A stretch of DNA of 64,000 nt from Desulfosudis oleivorans Hxd3 (GTDB taxonomy: Bacteria; Desulfobacterota; Desulfobacteria; Desulfobacterales; Desulfosudaceae). The notes under the pieces are model-generated. The model was not told the DNA's origin, made no database searches, and was given only the letters and a program-made list of their open reading frames with translations. How positions within the stretch are numbered: position 1 is the stretch's first letter; every line of letters begins with the position of its first letter. The stretch lies in NCBI RefSeq assembly GCF_000018405.1, contig NC_009943.1:3847001-3911000 (forward strand), read 5' to 3'. Made by a program: the position numbers and the translations under genes. This document shows, one piece after another, positions 44,273 to 51,833 of this stretch.

Positions 44273-44494
44273 ATGGCTGCAACCGTTGACGCAAGAGGAC
44301 TCTCCTGCCCTCAGCCGGTAATCCTGACGCTGGAGGAAATCAAAAACGGGGCTGAAAACCAGATCGTGGTGCTGGTGGACACCGACACCTCCAAGGAAAA
44401 TGTATCCCGGGCCGCGACCAGCCAGGGCTGCACGGTGGTGGACGTGACACCGGACGGGGAGGGGTACCGGCTTACCATCCAAAAGGCTTCGTGA
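44273..44494 (+). CDS. TusA/SirA/YedF-family sulfur (selenium) carrier protein
   Basis: 73 residues from ATG 44273, behind GGAGG at 44261-44265. The defining DARGLSCPQPVI motif with its single active cysteine is intact, followed by the beta-alpha-beta-alpha-beta-beta fold pattern (VVLVDTDTSKENVSRAATSQ). It carries sulfur or selenium as a persulfide or perselenide. It is 13 bases after yedE and probably receives what YedE imports and hands it toward SelD. The C-terminal DsrE-like half found in full YedF is absent. Confidence 0.93.
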   Translation: MAATVDARGLSCPQPVILTLEEIKNGAENQIVVLVDTDTSKENVSRAATSQGCTVVDVTPDGEGYRLTIQKAS

Positions 44495-44543
44495 CATTCG
44501 ATTTCGATACCGATAGCGATCCCGATTTCGATTAAAAGGAAAG
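44495..44543 (+). repeat. Forward GATNNC hexamer array with terminal Shine-Dalgarno
   Basis: GATTTC GATACC GATAGC GATCCC GATTTC GATT runs from about 44496 to 44533 and continues directly into AAAAGGAAAG, the only ribosome-binding site available for the gene starting at 44546. The same array-plus-purine arrangement occurs in front of ubiA. Confidence 0.85.
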
Positions 44544-44545
44544 AT

Positions 44546-45091
44546 GTGCTGTCTTTATTCAAGAAAAAAGACATGTCCGCCAAAAAGGCGGCCACTTCCG
44601 GGGCGGACCGGGGCATTCTGGTGTTTGAACACACCGGGGACGTGATACGGGCTGAAAAAATCCTAAAAAAAGCAGGCCGGCCGGTGCAGGTCATGGGGCC
44701 GCCCCCGGAAATCCGCACCGGCTGCGACCTTGTCATCGAATTTCCGCTTATCGAAGAGCTGGACATCCTTCGGGACCTTGAAGCAGCCGGCATCACGCCC
44801 CTGTCCGTGGTGCCGGTAACCGCGCCCCTGCTGGAACCGGTCAGCCTTTTTCAAACCACCGACTATGGCGACTACCTCATGGTTCGGGCCGCCAACATGA
44901 AGATCACCATTGAGAAAAAAAGCCGGACCATTGTCAATATCTCCGGCGGCGGTTGCCCGGATGTGCCGTTTCTGGCCGACCGAATGGTGGGCACCCCCCT
45001 GGACGCGGCCCCCCGGCCCCGGGACCTGGGCAGCACCCTGTGCGGATATGCCCTGGACCTGGCTTATGAGGAGATCCACCGTCAATGTTAG
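44546..45091 (+). CDS. DUF3343 (putative Se/S carrier) protein with extra C-terminal domain
   Basis: 181 residues. Residues about 20-75 (GILVFEHTGDVIRAEKILKK, VMGPPPEIRTGCDLVIEF) match the DUF3343 pattern of a small carrier-like domain with one conserved Cys in TGCDL. The C-terminal part, from LFQTTDYGDYLMVRAANMKI to NISGGGCPDVPFLADRMVG and GSTLCGYALDLAYEEIHR, contains two more cysteines and is not a domain I can name. GTG 44546 follows AAAAGGAAAG; ATG 44573 is an alternative without a ribosome-binding site. It overlaps the kinase gene by 7 bases, so the two are coupled and may act together. Confidence 0.72.
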   Translation: MLSLFKKKDMSAKKAATSGADRGILVFEHTGDVIRAEKILKKAGRPVQVMGPPPEIRTGCDLVIEFPLIEELDILRDLEAAGITPLSVVPVTAPLLEPVSLFQTTDYGDYLMVRAANMKITIEKKSRTIVNISGGGCPDVPFLADRMVGTPLDAAPRPRDLGSTLCGYALDLAYEEIHRQC

Positions 45092-45939
45092 CTGTCGTCG
45101 GAACCGTACCGGACATAAATTTCCCCCTGACCCACGGGCCGGTAAGCCTTTGCGAAGACCAGCTGGCCATTGGCGGCCGAACCGTTCCCGTTCATCGGGG
45201 CACCCCGGCCCTGCTGGCAGCCGCGGCCAGAGCCGCGGAGGTCCTGGCCGGACCGACAGTTTACGCCTTTCTGGCCGGCGACATCGGCCGGGGTCACGGC
45301 AGCCGGGAGATCTACCGGTTTCTGGAAGAAAACCTTTCCGACTTTGATCTTTCTGTGCTCACCTTTCACTATCTTCAACCCGATGTGGACTGGCACAACC
45401 GGGTGCTGTTTGCCGTGGACGCGCTGGCATGCCGGCCCCTGCTGATCGCTGACGCGGGCTTCATGTACGCGGCCAAAATGAGCGGCCAGGCCCCACGCTA
45501 CGACATTTTTACCCCGGACGCCGGAGAGCTGGCCTTTCTGGCCGACGAGGCCGCGCCCCACCCTTTTTACACCCGGGGCTTTATTCTGCACACGGACAAC
45601 AAAACACCCGACCTGATCGCCCGAGCCTGCGAACACGCCAATGCCGCCACCCACCTTGTAGTAAAAGGCCAAACCGACTATATTGTTAAAAGCGGATCGA
45701 TCCTGGCCACGGTAGACAGTCCTTCCGTTTCGGCCATGGAGGCGGTGGGCGGTACAGGTGACACCCTGACCGGCCTGATCTCAGTGCTGTGCTGCGCCGG
45801 GTTTTCCCCGGAAAAAGCCGGGATCACGGGGGCCGTGGCCAACCGGTGGGCCGGGGTTTACGCCCATGCCACGCCGGCCACCCAGGCGGCGGAGCTGGTT
45901 GCGGCGATACCAAAGGCGCTGGAAGAGGTGTTGCTTTAA
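45085..45939 (+). CDS. YjeF-C/ribokinase-like protein in the selenium cluster
   Basis: 284 residues with the fold of ADP/ATP-dependent NAD(P)H-hydrate dehydratase (YjeF C-terminal domain): AFLAGDIGRGHGSREIYRFL, DIFTPDAGELAFLADEAAP, VVKGQTDYIV and the nucleotide-binding catalytic loop VGGTGDTLTGLIS. There is no epimerase domain fused to it, and several glycine-rich substrate motifs of true NAXD are changed, so the substrate may differ. Co-translated with the DUF3343 gene. A sugar-kinase-like protein with no obvious place in known selenium chemistry makes this cluster worth attention. Confidence 0.8.
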   Translation: MLAVVGTVPDINFPLTHGPVSLCEDQLAIGGRTVPVHRGTPALLAAAARAAEVLAGPTVYAFLAGDIGRGHGSREIYRFLEENLSDFDLSVLTFHYLQPDVDWHNRVLFAVDALACRPLLIADAGFMYAAKMSGQAPRYDIFTPDAGELAFLADEAAPHPFYTRGFILHTDNKTPDLIARACEHANAATHLVVKGQTDYIVKSGSILATVDSPSVSAMEAVGGTGDTLTGLISVLCCAGFSPEKAGITGAVANRWAGVYAHATPATQAAELVAAIPKALEEVLL

Positions 45940-46385
45940 AAGGGTTCAAGGATTCGAGGGTTCAAGGGGTCGAGTGGTCGAGTAGGGCTGTTTCGATTTC
46001 GATCGCAATGACACATAATCCGGACAAGATTGCTTCGCTTCGCTCGCAATGACGCGTGCGACGGGTGGCAGTTTTTTTACGTGCCAAACACTAACGAAAG
46101 CCCCCGCCCTTTGCACGAGGGAAGCCACGCCTGTGGCGTGGCAAGCCAGAGGCCAAGCTGTCACGCCTGCGGCGTGATTCTTTTGGTACTTTTCTTGCCG
46201 CCAAGAAAAGTACACGGATAAAAAATGAGGGAAATATTTTCTTAAGAGAACTGCCGCATATAAAATTCGATTTCGATCCCGATAGCGATTTCGATTTGGA
46301 TGAAGCGCCATTCTCAACTCCTTAATATGCTGAATTGGTCAGCAGATTTACCATCAACAGCACAACAGCCGGACAGGAATTATCC
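45940..46385. repeat. Intergenic repeat mosaic upstream of selD
   Basis: No gene seen. Direct 'gggttcaagg' repeats (45940-45985), a short GATTTCGATCGC array running into 'caatgacac' (45990-46015), a 'gattgcttcgcttcgctcgc' repeat (46027-46052), two strong hairpins GCCACGCC-tgt-GGCGTGGC (46124-46142) and TCACGCCTGCGGCGTGA (46161-46177), the 28-bp palindrome GTACTTTTCTTG-CCGC-CAAGAAAAGTAC (46186-46213), and a forward GATNNC array (46269-46300). The last 80 bases before selD are AT-rich and may hold its own promoter. Confidence 0.82.
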
Positions 46386-47435
46386 ATGAACGACACCCAA
46401 CCCATACGCCTCACTCAAACCGTGGCAGGGGCCGGTTGAGCCTCCAAGCTGGCTCCGGGGGACCTGGAGCAGGCACTTTTCGGCATGACCTTTCCCGCGG
46501 ATGAAAATGTCCTGGTGGGTCTTGCCCGTGCCGACGACGCCGGTGTATATAAACTCACCGATGACCTGGCCCTGGTTCAGACCGTGGACTTTTTCACCCC
46601 CATTGTGGATGACCCTTACGACTTTGGCCGGATTGCCGCGGCCAATGCCTTAAGCGACGTCTATGCCATGGGCGGGGTGCCCAAAACCGCCATGAATATC
46701 GTGGTGTTTCCCGACAAGACCATGGACCTTGCCATTTTGCGCCGTGTTATTGAGGGCGGCATGGACACGCTCCGGGAGGCAAACACGGCCCTGGTCGGGG
46801 GCCACACCATCACCGGAAAAGAACTGGTCTACGGCCTGTCGGTGACCGGCACCATTGCCCCGGGCCGGGTGAAAACAAAAAAAACCCTTGTTCCCGGCGA
46901 TGCCCTGGTGCTGACCAAGCCCCTGGGCACCGGCATTGTCAACACCGCCATCAAGGCGGGCCTGGTTTCGGATGACCTGATACGGGCCGTCACCGAACAG
47001 ATGGCCACCCTGAACCGGGCCGCCGCCGAAGTGATGGCCGATTTTACCGTTCACGCCTGCACCGATGTCACCGGGTTCGGCCTGCTGGGCCACCTTGCTG
47101 AAATGGTGTGCGGATCCGGGGCCTCGGCCCATCTTTTTTCAGAACAAATACCGGTCATTGCCGAGGCGCCGGCGTATGCGGCCATGGGCCTGATACCAGG
47201 GGGTGCTTACAAAAACAGGGAGTTTCGCGCTCCCATGGTGCAAATCCAGCAGTCGGTCAATCCGGCCCTGGCAGATATTCTGTTCGATCCCCAGACCTCC
47301 GGAGGTCTTCTGATCAGCGTTGCCGGCAGCCAGGCAAAAAAAATGGTCACGGCCCTTCACAAAGCAGGTGTGTCTCATGCTGCTGCCATCGGCACTGTGA
47401 CACAAGGCCCGGACCAGATTATCGTTGTAAAATGA
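46386..47435 (+). CDS. selD: Selenophosphate synthase, selenocysteine-containing
   Basis: Makes selenophosphate from selenide and ATP. 349 residues if the in-frame TGA at 46437-46439 is read as selenocysteine (codon 18): QTVAGAG-U-ASKLAPGDLEQ, exactly where other SelD proteins have the catalytic Cys/Sec before the conserved Lys. Downstream motifs are intact: NALSDVYAMGG, LVGGHTITGKELVYGLSV, DVTGFGLLGHLAEM and FDPQTSGGLLISV. A conventional gene caller would start it at about 46485 and lose the active site. ATG 46386 has AGGAA seven bases upstream. A SECIS hairpin follows the TGA. It closes the selenium cluster. Confidence 0.95.
46437..46470 (+). promoter_or_regulatory. UGA(Sec) codon and bacterial SECIS hairpin of selD
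   Basis: TGA at 46437-46439 is followed 12 bases later by GCTCC-GGGGGACCT-GGAGC (46452-46470), a stem with a G-rich apical loop at the distance where SelB binds in bacterial SECIS elements. Additional weak pairing below the stem (CTCC ... GGAG alternatives) is possible. Coding for SelD residues is maintained through the hairpin. Confidence 0.8.
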
Positions 47436-47568
47436 GACAACACCTGCAGCAGGCACAGGCGGCCTTCTTCCATTGTAACAACTTGAAAAAACAAAAAATA
47501 TACCAGAAAAAGATTGACCCTGCCTGAAATAGAGGATATAAGGACCGTGATTTGGCTTTCTTTAATTA
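47436..47568. other. Spacer between selD and the first short mobile element
   Basis: 133 bases; I see no gene or repeat beyond its AT-rich end, TTTAATTA, which is the left copy of the target duplication of the next element. Confidence 0.5.
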
Positions 47569-47744
47569 GTGTCCATCCAGCTATTATGAGGGCACAACAA
47601 CGGTTTCCAATCCAGAAATGAGAATTTTTTCGCAAGATCAAGGAAAACAAGGGCTGACGCGGAGGCGTACTGTTGTACGCCGCACAAGGAAGACCGCGGT
47701 TTGACGAGAGAGATTGCGGAAAAAGGCCATTTATGGATGGAAAC
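47569..47744. mobile_element. Short non-autonomous element (MITE-like), copy 1
   Basis: 176 bases bounded by GTGTCCATCC at the left and GGATGGAAAC at the right (inverted, one mismatch), flanked by TAATTA on both sides as a probable target duplication. The ends match those of the insertion sequence at 48338-50008; the right end shares ATTTATGGATGGAMAC. It encodes nothing convincing. About 70 percent or more similar by eye to copy 2, with identical stretches such as 'tcaaggaaaacaagggct', TTGTACGCCGCACAAG and 'tttgacgagagagattg'. Confidence 0.78.
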
Positions 47745-47750
47745 TAATTA

Positions 47751-47892
47751 TAGCAAAGGAACCGACAGCGCCCGGCAGGCCGCCCCCTTTTGGCACGACC
47801 GGGACATATTCATACACATAAACATCAGATACTCCCAAAACTCCTTTCCCGCGCAACACCAGATACCCGGCCACTTTTCTTCATCACGTAAC
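47751..47892. other. Spacer between the two short mobile elements
   Basis: 142 bases with no confident gene. One frame on the minus strand reads through it smoothly, but it is closed on both sides by the short elements, so at most it is a remnant. Confidence 0.4.
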
Positions 47893-47898
47893 CTGTGC

Positions 47899-48076
47899 GT
47901 GTCCATCCATCTGTTGTGAAAACACGAAAAAGGCTTCCAATCCGCAAACTGCGAATTGTTTTGCCCGGTCAAGGAAAACAAGGGCTTTTGCTGAAGGTGT
48001 ACTCTTGTACGCCGCACAAGAAAGCCGGCCGTTTGACGAGAGAGATTGTGGAAAAAGGCCATTGATGGATGGAAAT
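47899..48076. mobile_element. Short non-autonomous element (MITE-like), copy 2
   Basis: 178 bases, from GTGTCCATCC to GGATGGAAAT. The flanks CTGTGC and CTGTTC look like a decayed target duplication. It is a direct-orientation relative of copy 1, so the pair forms a long imperfect direct repeat 330 bases apart. Internal identity is concentrated in the right half. Confidence 0.75.
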
Positions 48077-48337
48077 CTGTTCATTAAACAGGCATGAAAA
48101 AACGCCTGCTGTTGTTTTGGTATGGGCCGCAGGTGATGGGAAATATCTGTTTAATGACGAAAGTGTCTCATAATGGGAACGGCTCGCTCCTGAAAAACTG
48201 GACCGCTTGTCCGATATGAGACAAAAAAGCGCAAACAGTGACAAAAACCGGGAGATATAAGGCAGTCTGCGGCAAGCGTTTCTAAAAAGTGAGCTGCTTC
48301 AGTAAAGAGCCATATTGAATAAAATTTAGTGGTACTA
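48077..48337. other. Spacer before the insertion sequence, with a TGTCTCAT inverted pair
   Basis: Contains GTGTCTCATAAT (48164-48175) and an inverted GATATGAGACA (48213-48223) about 40 bases apart, which may be the ends of another degraded short element or a simple hairpin. The final seven bases GGTACTA (48331-48337) are the left target duplication of the insertion sequence. No gene seen. Confidence 0.5.
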
Positions 48338-50008
48338 GTGTCCATCCACAGATATAACTACTTGTAAAGAATAAAAAAAGCGCATTTTGTACTGGTATTT
48401 TTTGTCTTGCTGTAGTATATAAAAGTTATCCAAGCTTTCAATATAACTACAGAAAACAAAAAGGAGCCCAATACAAAATGCGCAAAAAATGGCAAAAACA
48501 AATGACCTTCATGCCTCAAGAAATTGATCATCCGCAAGCCAGAGAACTCGAAGCCATCAGTCAGTTGCTTGACAGCAAATCTACCATTTACGAAATCGTC
48601 TTGCAAGACCTTCCCAGTCAAGCGACATCCGGCTCGCCAGGTGGCGCCCAGGGCATGACTGCCGAGCAGGTGATACGAGCCGCCATTGTAAAGGTCCTGT
48701 TCGGCTTTACATACGAAGAACTGGCCTTTCATTTGGTCGATTCCATGAGCATCCGGCGCTTCTGTCGAATCGGCATTACCGACGAAGGGTTTAAAAAATC
48801 CACGCTTCATAAAAACATCAAAGCCCTGTCCGCCGAGACCTGGCAGTTGATCAACAAGGAGGTGCTGGCGCATGCCGAAGAAGCCGGGATTGAAAAAGGC
48901 CGTCAGGTGCGTATTGATTGCACGGTTGTTGAAAGCAATATCCATAAGCCGAGTGATTCTGTCCTTCTGTGGGACGCCGTCCGGGCTATTACCCGGTTAT
49001 TGGAACGCGCCCAACAAGAGACCGGGAAGCAAAGGCTTTTGTTCCATGACCACCGGCGGATCGCAAAAAAACGAATGCTGGCGATTCAATACACCCGTGA
49101 CGCAAAAGCCCGAAAGCCCCTTTACAAAGACCTTGTCAAAAAAACCCGCCAGTGCGTCTCCTATGCCAGGTCAGCCGTAAAAGCGCTGGAGCAATCCGTG
49201 GCCCATCCTTCCAGAACGGCATTGGCCATTGAACTGCAGAGCTTTGTGCGCCTGACCGATCAGGTGATCCGTCAGACCGAGCTGCGCGTCTTCCAGGACC
49301 AGCAGGTTCCGTCGTCAGAAAAAATCGTCTCTTTGTTTGAACCGCATACGGACATCATTGTCAAAGACCGCCGGGACACCTATTACGGACATAAAGTCTG
49401 TCTGACCGGCGGCAAATCAAATCTGATCCTTGATTGCCTTATTGTTGAAGGCAACCCGGCCGATACCACACTGACAGAGACCATGCTGGATCGCCAGCAT
49501 CAGATTTATAATCGTTACCCGCTGAAAGCCGCCCTTGATGGCGGATTTGCCTCCAAAGACAACCTGGCCAAAGCCAAAGAGAAAAAGATCAAAGACGTAT
49601 GCTTTGCCAAAAAACGCGGGTTGTCTGAATTGGATATGTGTCGCAGCCATTATGTTTATAAACAGTTACGCCGCTTCCGTGCGGGCATCGAGGCCGGGAT
49701 ATCCTGGCTCAAACGGACCTTCGGCTTCAACCGCTGCATGTGGAAAGGCCTGCCGTCCTTTAAAAGCTATGTCTGGGCAACGATCGTGTCGGCAAATTTG
49801 CTGACCGTTGCCAGAAAACAACTGGCATAACCGGACCCCGACATAACGATTTTGATAAGTCATGGGGATAGCTGTTCCCCAAAACTGATATTTTGTGGTA
49901 TTTTGTTTGCTCAATAATTTTTTATCCCCAAAAAATAAGGGGTGATAAAATTTTGCTCATAAATGTGCCAGATTAAAGACCCAAAATCGACAATTTATGG
50001 ATGGACAC
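48338..50008 (+). mobile_element. Complete insertion sequence with 7-bp target duplication
   Basis: 1671 bases. The ends are perfect 11-bp inverted repeats, GTGTCCATCCA at 48338-48348 and TGGATGGACAC at 49998-50008. The element is flanked by identical 7-bp copies GGTACTA at 48331-48337 and 50009-50015. It contains a single transposase gene with no frameshift, so it looks intact and recent. The right end contains an additional AT-rich stretch (about 49835-49990) with no coding content. Confidence 0.93.
48478..49830 (+). CDS. DDE transposase, ISNCY/IS1202-like
   Basis: 450 residues. An N-terminal helical domain (about 1-110, EQVIRAAIVKVLFGFTYEEL) precedes an RNase-H-like core. Candidate acidic triad: Asp in VRIDCTVVESNIHKPSDS, Asp in KAALDGGFASKDNLAK, and Glu in FRAGIEAGISWLKRTFGF. 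The arrangement, including the FAKKRGL motif, resembles ISNCY-group transposases; an IS1182-like placement is less likely. The start is ATG 48478 behind AAAAAGGAGCCC. The frame is unbroken, so activity is possible; it would also recognise the two short elements to its left. Confidence 0.88.
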   Translation: MRKKWQKQMTFMPQEIDHPQARELEAISQLLDSKSTIYEIVLQDLPSQATSGSPGGAQGMTAEQVIRAAIVKVLFGFTYEELAFHLVDSMSIRRFCRIGITDEGFKKSTLHKNIKALSAETWQLINKEVLAHAEEAGIEKGRQVRIDCTVVESNIHKPSDSVLLWDAVRAITRLLERAQQETGKQRLLFHDHRRIAKKRMLAIQYTRDAKARKPLYKDLVKKTRQCVSYARSAVKALEQSVAHPSRTALAIELQSFVRLTDQVIRQTELRVFQDQQVPSSEKIVSLFEPHTDIIVKDRRDTYYGHKVCLTGGKSNLILDCLIVEGNPADTTLTETMLDRQHQIYNRYPLKAALDGGFASKDNLAKAKEKKIKDVCFAKKRGLSELDMCRSHYVYKQLRRFRAGIEAGISWLKRTFGFNRCMWKGLPSFKSYVWATIVSANLLTVARKQLA

Positions 50009-50193
50009 GGTACTAAATAAAAAGGCTTAAAAATTAATATTCACCGACAGAAAATTGGAAACGGGTGCGGATTTTCCCTGGTTGCAATAGGGCAGATCTG
50101 TAAATAAAGTGAAAAACCATATTGACGGCACGCTTTTTGAATATTCAATCCTGGCTTTGTGTGTTCAATATAATAAAAACGGACTGAAAAAGA

Positions 50194-51234
50194 TTGAACT
50201 TTGATCAAAAATTTTTTGGAAAAAACAAGCGGGCCGGGCTTCGTATCCGGCTTTTGGTGCTTCTTTTTCTCTGCTTTCCGCTTTTTCTGCCCCTGCCCGC
50301 CCTTGCCGCGGGCACACCGGCAGGGTCCATCATCCCAAGCCAGGCCTTTGTCACATACACGGTGGGCCCTGTCTCCGGTTTTACAAAATCCAGCAATATC
50401 GCCTCTTTTACCGTTGCCGAGGTTCTTGATGTCACCCTCTCCTGGCAGGATGCGGCCCCTGTGCCGGTGATCGCCGGGGACATCAACCGGGTGCTTTCCT
50501 TTCAGGTCACCAACACCGGAAACGGCCAGGACCGTTACGGCCTTGCCATTGACACAGCCCTTTCCGGAGATAATTTTGACCCGTCTTTCACCACCCTGGT
50601 TCTGGACGCCAATGGAAACGGTATCTATGAACCGGCCGTGGACACCGTTTACACGCCGGGGGTCAATGACCCGGTACTCGCAGCCGACGCATCCCTGGCT
50701 GTTTTTGTTCTCTGTGACATTCCTTCCGGCCTTGACGCTGACGACACCGGCGACATCCGGCTGACCGCCACATCCGCCACCGGCAACGGGGCCCCCACCG
50801 GCACCATTATTGCCGGGGCCGGCGACGGCGGCACCGACGCCGTGGTGGGATTTTCCAGGGCAGCGGCCGATGCCGTGGGCACCTACCGGGCCGCGGTGCT
50901 GTCTGTTGCAAAGTCGGCTGTGGTGGCCGACCCTTACGGCGGCGACCATGTGGTGCCCGGCGCGATTATTACCTACACCATTGTGGTGTCGGTTTCCGGC
51001 ACCGGCGCTGCGGCCATGGGCGCAACCCTTGAAGACCCGATACCGGACAACAGCGAATATCTCCCCGGGTCCATCACCTTAAACGGCACGGGCCTTACCG
51101 ATGCCGCTGATGCCGATGCCGGGGACATGGGCCAGACCACGGCAAACACCGTCACTGTTTTTCTGGGGAACCTTATCGCCGGCTCCCCGGACCAGACCAT
51201 AACCTTTCAGGTTCGCGTAACCGATCCAACCTAA
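50194..51234 (+). CDS. Exported DUF11-repeat protein (first of the cluster)
   Basis: 346 residues. Signal peptide LRIRLLVLLFLCFPLFLPLP ending near ALAAG. The mature part begins with a beta-rich module (SQAFVTYTVGPVSGFTKSSN, VLDVTLSWQDA, VLSFQVTNTGNGQDRYGLAI), homologous to the first half of the protein at 51834, and ends with a DUF11-type module (GAIITYTIVVSVSGTGAAAM ... FQVRVTDPT). The start is a TTG at 50194 without a clear ribosome-binding site, so it is uncertain. It lies 18 bases before the next gene. Function unknown; likely a secreted or surface-displayed polymer or adhesin component. Confidence 0.75.
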   Translation: MNFDQKFFGKNKRAGLRIRLLVLLFLCFPLFLPLPALAAGTPAGSIIPSQAFVTYTVGPVSGFTKSSNIASFTVAEVLDVTLSWQDAAPVPVIAGDINRVLSFQVTNTGNGQDRYGLAIDTALSGDNFDPSFTTLVLDANGNGIYEPAVDTVYTPGVNDPVLAADASLAVFVLCDIPSGLDADDTGDIRLTATSATGNGAPTGTIIAGAGDGGTDAVVGFSRAAADAVGTYRAAVLSVAKSAVVADPYGGDHVVPGAIITYTIVVSVSGTGAAAMGATLEDPIPDNSEYLPGSITLNGTGLTDAADADAGDMGQTTANTVTVFLGNLIAGSPDQTITFQVRVTDPT

Positions 51235-51251
51235 TCCAAAGGAGGACCATC

Positions 51252-51755
51252 ATGAAACTAAAATTCTTCACCCCCCTTGCGCTGGTGCTGGGGGCCTGCC
51301 TGCTGCTGTGCGGCGGGCCGGCTCTGGCCGAAGACAAGGGCAGCATTGAGCTTGCCTCCATCGCCGAGGTGGAGGCCCAGGAGTTTAACAGCGAGGGCCA
51401 ACGCGTGACGGTTCGAAAACCGGCCGGCCTGGTGGTTCCGGGAAAGGAGGTTATCTACACCACCACCTATACCAACATCGGCACAGCCCCGGCGGAAAAC
51501 GTGATCATCACCAACCCGGTGCCCGAACACATGGTCTATAAGGAAAACAGCGCGGCCGGCCAAAACACGACCATTGTGTTTTCCATTGACAACGGCAAAA
51601 CGTATCAAACGCCCGATGCCCTTTTTGTAAAAACCGCGGACGGCACAACGCGTCCGGCAACGGCATCGGACTACACCCATATTCGATGGACAGTGACCAA
51701 ACCCGTTTCTTCAGGGGAAAAGGGGGTTGTCTCATACAGGGCCATCTTGAAATAA
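51252..51755 (+). CDS. Small exported DUF11-like protein
   Basis: 167 residues with a signal peptide (FFTPLALVLGACLLLCGGPA, cleavage after ALA) behind AAAGGAGG. One DUF11-like immunoglobulin module follows: GKEVIYTTTYTNIGTAPAEN, VIITNPVPEHMVYKENSAAG, and a terminal strand HIRWTVTKPVSSGEKGVVSY. This is a single-domain minimal version of the repeats found in its neighbours and could act as a capping or chaperone-like subunit (inference). Confidence 0.82.
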   Translation: MKLKFFTPLALVLGACLLLCGGPALAEDKGSIELASIAEVEAQEFNSEGQRVTVRKPAGLVVPGKEVIYTTTYTNIGTAPAENVIITNPVPEHMVYKENSAAGQNTTIVFSIDNGKTYQTPDALFVKTADGTTRPATASDYTHIRWTVTKPVSSGEKGVVSYRAILK

Positions 51756-51833
51756 ACAACCCATAAACAGCTTCATCAAGCGCATTAACAACAGCAGAAG
51801 CACTAACCGCAGTAAAAGCAAAGGAGAAACAGA

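Noticed and set aside
46437-46439. Nonsense mutation in selD
   Set aside because: The TGA is at the catalytic Cys/Sec position, the frame is intact on both sides, and a SECIS-like hairpin follows in a selenium operon.
47751-47892. A minus-strand peptide-like reading between the two short elements
   Set aside because: No start or stop in a sensible place and no recognisable motif; at best a fragment.
50126-50142. Sigma-54-like promoter CGGCACGCTTTTTGAA upstream of the DUF11 cluster
   Set aside because: The invariant -12 GC is GA here, and no activator gene is adjacent; too weak to call.
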